Shown here one piece after another: positions 1 to 7,209 of a DNA stretch of 64,000 bases; the first letter of the stretch is position 1; each line of letters begins with the position of its first letter. A program made the translations under genes and the position numbers. Under the pieces are notes generated by a model that worked only from the letters and a program-made list of their open reading frames with translations, was not told the DNA's origin and did not search any database. Source of the stretch: Pseudomonadota bacterium (GTDB lineage: Bacteria; Desulfobacterota; Desulfovibrionia; Desulfovibrionales; Desulfovibrionaceae); NCBI GenBank assembly GCA_023460395.1, contig JAEWQB010000028.1, forward strand, positions 176,327 through 240,326. Reading direction: 5' to 3'.

Positions 1-86
1 GGAGGGAACGGAGAAGCGCAATACATCCACCCGCCACAGCGGGATTAACGCTTTTTCTTCCCCGTCTATATGCCAAAAGGACTCGC

Positions 87-932
87 ATGAAGGTACGCAG
101 AGCTACCACCGCCGGATTCTGCATGGGTGTTTCTTTAGCCCTTCGGAAACTCGACAGTGAACTGGAACGGGACGACAGCGCCATTGTTACGTTAGGCCCT
201 ATCATTCACAATCCGCAGGTGCTGGAGCACTATGCCACGCGCGGTGTGCGTTGTGTGAAAGACGCGGAGGAAGCCCGTGCGGATGACCGGGTGATCATCC
301 GCGCCCACGGAATTCCCCGCGATCTGGAAAACGCCCTGCGCCGGCACGCCAGCGACGTGGTAGACGCCACCTGCCCCAAAGTGAAACGCGCCCAGCTTGG
401 CATAGCCCGAAAACGGCGCGACGGATACACCCTGCTTCTCTTCGGCGAAAAAGACCACCCGGAAGTACGCGGACTCCTTAGCTATGCGGGGCCAAACGCG
501 TTTGTCTTCGGTGAATTTAAGGAAATAGAAGAATACCCCTTCTCCCCCGGCGCCCGCTACTGCCTTGCCGCGCAGACTACTCAGGACCGTAACGAATTTG
601 AACGCATTGAGCAGTGGCTGACAGAACGCCTAGGAGGCGCCTTACCCGTGTTGCGCACCATCTGCGATGCCACGCGGGAACGGCAGGAAGAAGCCATCCG
701 CATTGCCCGTGAGGTAGATGCCATGGTCGTGGTGGGGGGCTTTACCAGCGGCAATACCCGGCGTCTTGCCGATGTGGCCCAAGCGCAAGGCTGCCCCACC
801 GTGCATGTTGAAACGCCTAAGGATCTGGACCCCGCGTTGTTGGGTGACGCGCAGATTGTAGGACTCACAGCCGGAGCGTCTACTCCCAGACACATTATTG
901 ACGCGATGCAAAAAATGCTTGAAGAACTATAA
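87..932 (+). CDS. ispH: 4-hydroxy-3-methylbut-2-enyl diphosphate reductase (IspH/LytB)
   Basis: This is the last enzyme of the MEP isoprenoid pathway; it reduces HMBPP to IPP and DMAPP with a [4Fe-4S] cluster. The three cysteines expected to hold the cluster are visible at residues 12 (GFCMG), 96 (DATCPKV) and 193 (TICDATRERQ). The family's HNPQV (41-45), RAHG (72-75) and HPEV (124-127) substrate motifs are present too. At 281 residues it is complete and matches the shorter bacterial forms. The ATG at 87 follows AAAGGACTCGC, a good ribosome site. cheV follows after 90 bases on the same strand with no terminator between, so the two may be co-transcribed although their functions are unrelated. 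Confidence 0.95.
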   Translation: MKVRRATTAGFCMGVSLALRKLDSELERDDSAIVTLGPIIHNPQVLEHYATRGVRCVKDAEEARADDRVIIRAHGIPRDLENALRRHASDVVDATCPKVKRAQLGIARKRRDGYTLLLFGEKDHPEVRGLLSYAGPNAFVFGEFKEIEEYPFSPGARYCLAAQTTQDRNEFERIEQWLTERLGGALPVLRTICDATRERQEEAIRIAREVDAMVVVGGFTSGNTRRLADVAQAQGCPTVHVETPKDLDPALLGDAQIVGLTAGASTPRHIIDAMQKMLEEL

Positions 933-1022
933 CACAAGGGAGATGGTGCGTTTCCCCTTTCCCAACAACACAACGACACTGAGCCGTGCACGATAGATGG
1001 CACACCTCATCGCGGAGGCGCT

Positions 1023-1970
1023 ATGCAGACAAACATCCTGTTGGAATCAGGGACAAACGAGCTTGAAATCGTCGAATTTTTTCTTGATGAAATCGAGGCG
1101 GGGGGCCAGACATACCGGGGCTACTACGGGGTAAACGTAGCCAAGGTACTTGAAATAATCCGTATGCCCTCTGTTACAGAATTACCGGAAGGTAAACATT
1201 CTTGCGTGCTGGGCGCATTTAACTTGCGCAATCATATTATTCCGCTGGTAGATCTTTCCCGCTGGTTAAATAAAACACGCGCGGAAACAGAAGCGCCTAA
1301 AGTTATTGTTACAGAATTCAATAATGTTTGCACCGCGTTTCAAGTCTCCGGCGTAAACCGCATCCACCGTATCAGTTGGGAAGAGGTAGAACCTCCGAAC
1401 CGCTATGTGGCGTCTCTGAGTAACCACTCCATCACCGGGGTGATTAAAATTGACGGGCGCATCATATTCCTGCTCGATCTGGAAAAAATCGTCGCCGACC
1501 TTAATCCCGCATTGGGGCTGCGGCTGGACGAAGCCATAGACTGGGCCGCCAATGTTCGCTATCGCGCCATGATCGCGGACGATTCCGGCCTTATTCGCGA
1601 AATGCTGCGCGATCTGCTGGAAAAGGCCAACTTTGAAGTGGAAGCCTTAACCAACGGACGCGAGGCATGGGAACGTCTGGAAGAACTGAAGGGCAAGGCG
1701 GAAACGGAAAAGAAATCCATCACCGACTACGTGCAGGTTATGGTTTCGGACATAGAAATGCCCAGCATGGACGGGCATAACCTGTGCAAACGCATTAAAG
1801 ATGACCCTTTACTGCGGGATCTGCCGGTTATCCTTTTTTCTTCGCTCATTACGGACAAATTACGCCATAAAGGCGATGCCGTGGGCGCGGACGATCAAGT
1901 TTCCAAGCCGGAGGTCACGCATCTCGCCCAGCGTGCGCTGGCCCTTATTGAAGGCTCCCGCAGCGCCTGA
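1023..1970 (+). CDS. cheV: Chemotaxis protein CheV (CheW-like domain plus receiver domain)
   Basis: This cytoplasmic adaptor links chemoreceptors to CheA and is tuned by phosphorylation. Residues about 15-165 are a CheW-like domain (GVNVAKVLEIIRMP, LRNHIIPLVDLSRW). Residues about 180-310 are a response-regulator receiver with the acidic pair in IADDSG, the phosphorylated Asp in VMVSDIEMPSMDG, and a C-terminal Lys in QVSKPE. No output domain follows. Its 315 residues match the CheV family. The ATG follows CGGAGGCGCT. A strong terminator lies just downstream. Likely partners are the two chemoreceptor genes in this window, though they sit more than 13 kb away. Confidence 0.94.
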   Translation: MQTNILLESGTNELEIVEFFLDEIEAGGQTYRGYYGVNVAKVLEIIRMPSVTELPEGKHSCVLGAFNLRNHIIPLVDLSRWLNKTRAETEAPKVIVTEFNNVCTAFQVSGVNRIHRISWEEVEPPNRYVASLSNHSITGVIKIDGRIIFLLDLEKIVADLNPALGLRLDEAIDWAANVRYRAMIADDSGLIREMLRDLLEKANFEVEALTNGREAWERLEELKGKAETEKKSITDYVQVMVSDIEMPSMDGHNLCKRIKDDPLLRDLPVILFSSLITDKLRHKGDAVGADDQVSKPEVTHLAQRALALIEGSRSA

Positions 1971-1990
1971 CGGGCTTTTTTCTTCGTCAC

Positions 1991-2016
1991 AAAACGCCGG
2001 GCATGCCCGGCGTTTT
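1991..2016. terminator. Bidirectional intrinsic terminator between cheV and bioB
   Basis: A perfect palindrome of CGCCGGGC and GCCCGGCG arms is flanked by AAAA on the left and TTTTT on the right. It lies between convergent genes, so it can stop transcripts from either side. Confidence 0.88.
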
Positions 2017-2107
2017 TATTTATGTCCGCAGTCCCGTTCCCGACAGGAGCATCTCGCTCTGGAACCTTTGGGCAGGCGACTCACTCCAACGGCATACCCC
2101 GCTCCAC

Positions 2108-3169
2108 TTACCCCCACACCCCGCGCAAATCGTCCAGCATACGCATGTCCCGCTCCAGCGCATTCCCTTTGGCGGTAAGGTAATCGCCCACCATTATCGC
2201 ATTAGCACCCGCCAGCACGGCGAGGCGGTCCCATTCACCCAATGTGCCCCCCCGCCCGCCACACAGCACGATATCCCGGCTTGGATGCATAAGGCGGAGC
2301 AGGGCCACCAGCCCCAAGGCCTCCGGCACGGCAAGCCCCGGCGCGTTTTCCAGCGGTGTTCCCGGAATGGGCATGAGAAAATTTACCGGGATGGAATCCA
2401 CTTCCAGTTCTTGCAGCGTTGCGGAAAGTTCCAGCCGCTCTTTCCACCCTTCCCCCAGCCCAAACAGCCCCCCGGAGCACACGCGCAGTCCGGCAGCTTT
2501 GGCACATCGCACCGTTTTTACCCGGATATCATAGTCATGCGTGGTGCAAATGCGCGGATAAAAACTACGGGCTGTTTCCAAGTTGTGGTGGTAGCTGGTT
2601 ATACCCGCTTCACACAGCATCTCGGCCTGCCCTTCCCGCAGCACGCCCAGCGACGCACATACGCCTATGCCCACCTGCTCGCGAATGTGCCGGGCCGCAC
2701 GGCAAATATTCTCAAAATCACGCGCGGATGGTCCCACTCCGCTGGTGACAATCCCCATACGGGTCACGCCCGCATCAGCAAGGCGCATGGCCCGCTCCAG
2801 CAACACCTGCTCACCCACCAGAGGATATTCCGGCGCGGTAGTCGCGTGATATCGCGACTGTGCGCAAAACGCGCAGTCTTCGCCGCAGCGTCCCGACTTT
2901 GCATTGATAATGCCGCAGGTAACACGCCGGGGGTATCCTTCTCTGGAAGACGCCATGGCAGCGGCACTCACCACCATGCGTACCCCTTTTCCTCCCGGCG
3001 CATCCCCTGTCTCTTGCGCCCCCTGTGATTCAGCGCTGGCAGAGAGCAACGGCAGAAGCGTTTCCGCCTGCGTGGGGGTAAGCGGTTGCGCGGCTAGCGC
3101 TGCGTTCAGCAATAACGCGGTAACGTCCGGGTCGGGTGTCGCACCTCTATGTGGAGGTATTGTGGTCAT
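2108..3169 (-). CDS. bioB: Biotin synthase
   Basis: This radical-SAM enzyme inserts sulfur into dethiobiotin to make biotin. The radical-SAM cluster motif CGEDCAFC (C-x3-C-x2-C) is seen in the N-terminal third. Further family motifs are YHHNLETARSFY, ICTTHDYDIRVKT, CSGGLFGLGE and PVNFLMPIPGTPL. The reading frame stays open far upstream, but the ATG at 3169 is preferred because AAGGAGAACGC stands directly before it and it gives 353 residues, the usual BioB length. The rest of the biotin pathway is not in the window. The Rrf2 regulator gene lies 230 bases upstream on the same strand; whether it controls bioB is unknown. Confidence 0.94.
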   Translation of the reverse strand: MTTIPPHRGATPDPDVTALLLNAALAAQPLTPTQAETLLPLLSASAESQGAQETGDAPGGKGVRMVVSAAAMASSREGYPRRVTCGIINAKSGRCGEDCAFCAQSRYHATTAPEYPLVGEQVLLERAMRLADAGVTRMGIVTSGVGPSARDFENICRAARHIREQVGIGVCASLGVLREGQAEMLCEAGITSYHHNLETARSFYPRICTTHDYDIRVKTVRCAKAAGLRVCSGGLFGLGEGWKERLELSATLQELEVDSIPVNFLMPIPGTPLENAPGLAVPEALGLVALLRLMHPSRDIVLCGGRGGTLGEWDRLAVLAGANAIMVGDYLTAKGNALERDMRMLDDLRGVWG

Positions 3170-3398
3170 GCGTTCTCCTTGGTCTGCCGCCCAGTGGTAG
3201 AGAACCCAGCCCGGCTTGTAAAGCCCGTGGGCCACAGAACGGAATCCAATGGCAGACGCCGGACGCTGCTGCCCCGTAGTCCGCCCTCCTTCGCCCGTGC
3301 GGACGCGCGGACAAACCCCACACAACGCGGCAAGGTATTGCCTCGCTAGCGGACGGACTCTAGAGATAGGGAGAAAAGCGGGAGACGCACGCCGGCAG

Positions 3399-4016
3399 CT
3401 ATGCCGGGTTGTCCATAAGATCGGCAAGGCTGATGGAAGCCATTTCCTGTTCCAGCACATGGGAAAGCCGCTGCCAGACCGGTCGTGTGGGACAATGTGC
3501 TTTGCGCGGACACTCATCTGCCACCACATCGTCGCAGCAGCGGGTCAATGCGGTATCGCCTTCAATTGCGCGAATGACATCCGCCAAAGAAATTGTTTTG
3601 GGAGATCGGGCCAAGGTGTGCCCGCCCGCAATGCCGCGTGCGCTCACCACCAGCCCGGCCTGCTTAAGCGGACGAATGATCTGTTCAATGAACTGGACAG
3701 AAACGCCCGTGTGGGCGGACAGCAGATTGGTGTTCATCCTTTCCCGTTCCCGCGCGGCGCTACACGTCCGCCCGCCCGCATCGGGAGCATCTTCCCGTGC
3801 CACCGACGCGCAGAAAGAGCTGTCTGACGCGCTGCCAATATCCGCCCCTGCCGCAGCCCCGGTGCTCCCTGCGGGAATAGCGGAATCAAGAGTGCGGGCG
3901 AAAGCAGCGGAATCAGCAAGACCGGAAGAATCGGCGGAATCAACAGAATCGGCGCCCCCCATCGCTAGAGCGAGCAAAATGCGTGTGGCGTATCGTGAGC
4001 GCGCGGAGAGTTTCAT
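3399..4016 (-). CDS. Rrf2-family (IscR-like) transcriptional regulator with a large internal insertion
   Basis: Residues 1-20 (MKLSARSRYATRILLALAMG) and about 94-205 together make a normal Rrf2 winged-helix protein. The second part includes the recognition region NTNLLSAHTGVSVQFIEQII, the wing RGIAGGHTLARSP, and a cluster loop with Cys160/161, Cys169 and Cys175 that suits [2Fe-2S] binding as in IscR. About 73 Ala/Ser/Asp/Gly-rich residues (21-93) sit between helix 1 and the recognition part, where relatives run on directly. The insert is in frame and partly built of 9-base repeats. A GAGG-type ribosome site precedes the ATG. The protein probably senses Fe-S or sulfur status; its targets are unknown, although the nif/cys cluster is a natural candidate. 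Confidence 0.85.
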   Translation of the reverse strand: MKLSARSRYATRILLALAMGGADSVDSADSSGLADSAAFARTLDSAIPAGSTGAAAGADIGSASDSSFCASVAREDAPDAGGRTCSAARERERMNTNLLSAHTGVSVQFIEQIIRPLKQAGLVVSARGIAGGHTLARSPKTISLADVIRAIEGDTALTRCCDDVVADECPRKAHCPTRPVWQRLSHVLEQEMASISLADLMDNPA

Positions 4017-4076
4017 GCGAGCCTAGCCTCTACGGTCATGAGTGGAAATAGCTGCCAGAGTGACATCTGGTACGGC

Positions 4077-4105
4077 ATGGTAGCGGTGCCATTGGCAGGC
4101 GTCAA
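4077..4105 (-). promoter_or_regulatory. Predicted sigma-70 promoter of the Rrf2 gene
   Basis: On the minus strand TTGACG (4105-4100) and TACCAT (4082-4077) are separated by exactly 17 bases. The -10 box lies about 60 bases upstream of the Rrf2 start at 4016. Similarity to the consensus is moderate. Confidence 0.55.
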
Positions 4106-4108
4106 TAC

Positions 4109-4125
4109 CATACTTTACAAGTATG
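4109..4125. promoter_or_regulatory. Palindrome just upstream of the Rrf2 promoter, possible operator
   Basis: CATACTT-TAC-AAGTATG is a perfect 7-bp inverted repeat with a 3-base centre. It ends 4 bases upstream of the -35 box of the predicted Rrf2 promoter, a position that suits autoregulation or activation. It does not match a Rrf2-family operator I can name. Confidence 0.4.
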
Positions 4126-4321
4126 ATTTGTGCTCTCAACTCCCCCTTTCGCAGATGAAGACACCACAGGTAGGCACTGCTGCCGGTAAGATGCCTAGCC
4201 CCGCGCGGCGTTCAGCCCCCCAAAGGAGCCTTTCCTCAAACGCCGGAGGGATAACCGGGCGGAATCATCCGCATACCCGGAAAAGTAGCCCCAATAGCCA
4301 TGCGGACGGACCAAACAAAGG

Positions 4322-4357
4322 TAAAAAAGCGGCTCCGGGATGCACCGGAGCCGCTTT
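4322..4357 (-). terminator. Intrinsic terminator of the lipoprotein gene
   Basis: AAAGCGGCTCCGG (4326-4338) pairs perfectly with CCGGAGCCGCTTT (4345-4357) around a 6-base loop. Read on the minus strand, the stem runs into a T tract, 48 bases after the stop of the gene ending at 4405. Confidence 0.85.
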
Positions 4358-4404
4358 CGTGTCTTCACCACGGCGGCTATGGGAAAGCCGCTTCGCCGCG
4401 TTAC

Positions 4405-5037
4405 TTAATCAACGAAGTACGCGCTTTTTTTTGCTTCTGTCGCAAGTTCCTGATCGTACATCCGGTCAAAGGACGGCACGGGGGACAGTTCGGCAAACGC
4501 AGTGGCATCCGCCGCCGGTTCCAGCGTGATCATCCGCACGAGAATGAAGTCCGATGCCAATTTATCCAAAACACGCACAGACATATGTGCGGGAACCGTC
4601 ACATTATTTTCGCGCAGGAAGCTCAGATAGCTTGCGAATTCACTATTTGCCTGCGCGGTATCCAGACCGTACTCGCGGGTACGCCACTCGCTACCCCAAG
4701 CCTCGGTCTTGCTTCCGCCTAAATACCGAAATTGCGCCACGCGGTTGGTCTTTACCAGCCTCTGAGCCAGAAGAACGGAATCTCCCTTAACAAATACGTC
4801 GGACGAAATAACATCCGTCGGAGAAACCGTTATGACATCTGTTTCCCCAGTCACAAGAACCTTCGTGGTGCCCAGATAGGAATACCCGTCGGGAACCGGT
4901 ACCGTGGTGGGAACGAACAGGGTAACCGTTCTAGTCTCCGGGTTCCATCCCGTCACGGAACGCCCCGAACAACCTACCGTAGCCAGCAACAACGCCAGCG
5001 CGACAACGGAGACAAACCGCATGCTTTTCACGTTCAT
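4405..5037 (-). CDS. Predicted lipoprotein of unknown function
   Basis: This is a 210-residue protein with an N-terminal signal (MRFVSVVALALLLATVGCSG) whose Cys23 suits lipidation, though the box TVGC is not ideal because it lacks Leu at -3. The rest is mixed alpha/beta with no motif I recognise. GGAGGTAATAAGA precedes the ATG at 5037. The gene is monocistronic, with its own terminator downstream and a divergent promoter for the purine operon behind it. The mature part probably sits on the periplasmic side of a membrane. No function is inferred. Confidence 0.75.
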   Translation of the reverse strand: MNVKSMRFVSVVALALLLATVGCSGRSVTGWNPETRTVTLFVPTTVPVPDGYSYLGTTKVLVTGETDVITVSPTDVISSDVFVKGDSVLLAQRLVKTNRVAQFRYLGGSKTEAWGSEWRTREYGLDTAQANSEFASYLSFLRENNVTVPAHMSVRVLDKLASDFILVRMITLEPAADATAFAELSPVPSFDRMYDQELATEAKKSAYFVD

Positions 5038-5361
5038 TCTTATTACCTCCGAATACTCTCTTCAGTGTGCGAGCCTTAGCCTCTTCTGTAAAGAGTAAGA
5101 TACAACAATGGCGTATCCCGTCCATGAAATACCGCGAATTCACAGGGCAGACGGAAAAATTATCATGTCCCCCGGCAGAGTGTTTGACAACCGACGCGAG
5201 CGGTGATTGAAATACTTTTTTCAACCCGGAAGAAACGTCGCCCGCTAACGCGTCCCTCTGAGGTTACGAATCATGGGCGTGCCCGGCACCGTTGGCCGCT
5301 GGCCCGCACACTGCGTCCTGCTGGCGTTTATCCTTGCCGCGTCATTTTGAGGAGAACCACA
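5038..5361. other. Divergent intergenic region between the lipoprotein gene and the purine operon
   Basis: It contains the predicted purine-operon promoter near 5184-5213 and then about 150 bases of leader before the binding-protein gene. I do not recognise a purine riboswitch core or other known leader in it. Confidence 0.5.
5184..5213 (+). promoter_or_regulatory. Predicted promoter of the purine uptake operon
   Basis: A consensus -35 TTGACA (5184-5189) is followed after 18 bases by TGAAAT (5208-5213), which matches 4 of 6 in the -10 box. The -35 hexamer is perfect and the spacing acceptable. It implies a leader of about 140 bases. Confidence 0.5.
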
Positions 5362-6456
5362 ATGAAACGTATTTTTTCCACTTTGTTTGTCTTCGCCCTT
5401 CTGCTGTGCGCGGCCCTGCCCGCCATGGCGCAACAGGGTAAACTCCGGGTGGCTGTGGCCATGCTGGGTACTGTGGATGACAGGGGCTGGAACACCGCCC
5501 ATAACAATGCCATCGCGTATCTGAAGGAAAAACTCGGCGACAAGATTGAAATTTCCATTACGGAAAACGTAGGCCCGCAAGATGCGGAACGTGTACTGCG
5601 CAACTATGCGCAACAGGGATACGATCTTATCATCGGCAACTCGTTCCCCCACATGGACGCCATAGAGCGCGTGGCTGCTGAATTCCCAAACATTAAGTTC
5701 GAGCACTGCTCCGGCTACAAACTGGGACCGAATCTCAGCAACTTTTTCGTCCGCGTGTATCAGGCGGAGTACCTTGCCGGTTACATGGCCGGGCTTATGG
5801 GATACTCCAACGTAGGCACGGTAGCCACACACGCCATTCCCGAACCCATCCGCGGCATCAACGCGTTCACCATGGGCCTGAAGCGTGGTTTGACCGAGGC
5901 GGGCGTGTCATTTGATCCCAAAAAGGTCAATACGGTGGTGTGGATGAACTCGTGGGCCGACCCCATTAAAGAAACCACCCTTGCCGAAACGCTGGCAGAC
6001 CGCGGGCACGACCTCATCCGCCAGATGGCTGACACCCCTGAAAGCTCGCTTGCCGCGTGCGCACAAGACGTTCCCGCCATTGGCTACGGCACGGACGCCG
6101 CCGCATCTGGTGCCGATTGCGCCCTCACGTCCACAACCGTCAACTGGGGACCATACTACGTGAAGTCCGTTTCCTCCGTGCTGGACGGCACTTGGAAATC
6201 ACAGGCATACTGGGAAGGCTTCAGCGAGGACGGCGTGCGCCTTGCTCCGTTCAACGACAAGGTTCCCGCCGATGTCCGCGCCAAGGTGGAAGCCCTGCGC
6301 GCCAAGCTTGCCAAAGGTGAAGACCACATCTTTGCCGGCCCCATAGCAGACCAGTCCGGCAAGGTAGTCATTCCCGCAGGCACACAGGCAACCGATGCGG
6401 ACCTGTTGGGCATGCAGTTCCTCGTGGAAGGTGTCAGCGGCACACTGCCGCAATAG
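5362..6456 (+). CDS. BMP-family ABC transporter substrate-binding protein (purine/nucleoside type)
   Basis: This is a 364-residue periplasmic binding protein that delivers its ligand to the ABC transporter encoded downstream. It has a classical signal peptide (residues about 1-22, ending in ALPAMAQQ) and the BMP/PnrA/Med fold: VAMLGTVDDRGWN near the N-terminus, EHCSGYKLGPNLSNFF, and AEYLAGYMAGLMGYSN. The ATG at 5362 follows GAGGAGAACCACA. Family members such as spirochaete PnrA bind purine nucleosides. Adenine deaminase and a phosphoribosyltransferase in the same operon point to a purine base or nucleoside here (inference). A terminator-like hairpin follows directly, which would allow more binding protein than membrane parts. 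Confidence 0.9.
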   Translation: MKRIFSTLFVFALLLCAALPAMAQQGKLRVAVAMLGTVDDRGWNTAHNNAIAYLKEKLGDKIEISITENVGPQDAERVLRNYAQQGYDLIIGNSFPHMDAIERVAAEFPNIKFEHCSGYKLGPNLSNFFVRVYQAEYLAGYMAGLMGYSNVGTVATHAIPEPIRGINAFTMGLKRGLTEAGVSFDPKKVNTVVWMNSWADPIKETTLAETLADRGHDLIRQMADTPESSLAACAQDVPAIGYGTDAAASGADCALTSTTVNWGPYYVKSVSSVLDGTWKSQAYWEGFSEDGVRLAPFNDKVPADVRAKVEALRAKLAKGEDHIFAGPIADQSGKVVIPAGTQATDADLLGMQFLVEGVSGTLPQ

Positions 6457-6486
6457 GTTTTCCCCCATCCTCTATCCGTGTATACT

Positions 6487-6522
6487 CTCCGGGCCGCTTG
6501 TACGGCCCGGAGGGTTTTCTTT
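6487..6522 (+). terminator. Terminator-like hairpin inside the purine operon
   Basis: CTCCGGGCCG (6487-6496) and CGGCCCGGAG (6503-6512) form a perfect 10-bp stem with a 6-base loop, followed by GGTTTTCTTTT. It starts 31 bases after the binding-protein stop and ends about 40 bases before the phosphoribosyltransferase start. It probably acts as a partial terminator. Confidence 0.75.
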
Positions 6523-6560
6523 TCCCTCTTCCCGCAACCGTTTTGCTTTTCGGAGACTAC

Positions 6561-7208
6561 ATGGACGTATTGCAAGGCCTTGATTCTGGGGATAAATTCC
6601 GCTGGGAAGTGGAAGGACTGCCCTATGCAGTGGAACTGCCACTGGTACGCGTGCCCGCCGATGGCAAAATACTACGCATCGCCTCTCTTAACCTTGTGGG
6701 GCAAGTTCGTCTGAACCGCGATCTGGGAGTGCTGCTGGCCCGCAAAGTACGCAAGGCCGTTGGCGACCCCTCTGATGTAGTTCTGCTCACCGTGGTGGAG
6801 AAAGGGTTGCAACTGGCACAGGTGGTTGCGGAAGAACTGGGCATGCAATCCATGGCGGTGGCCTACAACCGCGTAAAACCGCACATGGAGGCAGACCGCC
6901 GCCCCGTATTGCAGGTGGGGGCTTCCTCCATCACCAGCGGTGGCAAATTCTTGGCCCTGTACGAACGCGACATGAACCTGCTTGCCACAGGCAAGCGATT
7001 CATCCTGCTCGACGACGTGGTTTCCACCGGCGGCACCATTTTCAGTCTGGCAGACCTGCTGGAAGAGGTTATGCGCCTCAAGGAGCTTCCGCCCCCCACC
7101 ATTGAAGCCATTTTCTGCGCCGCAGTAGAAGGGACAACCTCTCCCCTGCTCCCCGCTCCGGTCTACGCGGCGGGCGTGTTACCCGCCCCCGTTTCGGAGA
7201 CGCTCTGA
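6561..7208 (+). CDS. Phosphoribosyltransferase, adenine-PRT-like (purine salvage)
   Basis: This type I phosphoribosyltransferase has 215 residues. The PRPP-binding signature is clear in ILLDDVVSTGGTIFSLADLL (about residues 148-167), with the two acidic residues followed by the STGGT loop. The region VEKGLQLAQVVAEELG takes the place of the substrate-site helix of adenine PRTs. It would convert an imported purine base to its nucleotide. The ATG at 6561 is chosen because GGAGACTAC precedes it; an earlier in-frame start would run back into the hairpin. It sits between the binding protein and the ATPase, an unusual place for a salvage enzyme. The exact base (adenine, hypoxanthine or guanine) cannot be told. 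Confidence 0.82.
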   Translation: MDVLQGLDSGDKFRWEVEGLPYAVELPLVRVPADGKILRIASLNLVGQVRLNRDLGVLLARKVRKAVGDPSDVVLLTVVEKGLQLAQVVAEELGMQSMAVAYNRVKPHMEADRRPVLQVGASSITSGGKFLALYERDMNLLATGKRFILLDDVVSTGGTIFSLADLLEEVMRLKELPPPTIEAIFCAAVEGTTSPLLPAPVYAAGVLPAPVSETL

Positions 7209-7209
7209 C

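Larger units (their letters stand above)
4017..4404. other. Gene-free stretch between the Rrf2 and lipoprotein genes
   Basis: It holds the Rrf2 promoter and palindrome on the left and the lipoprotein-gene terminator on the right. I see no credible gene in the roughly 200 bases between them. Confidence 0.6.

Noticed and set aside
3170..3529. N-terminal extension of biotin synthase by 120 residues
   Set aside because: The extension has no conserved sequence, and the ATG at 3169 has a strong ribosome site and gives the normal length.
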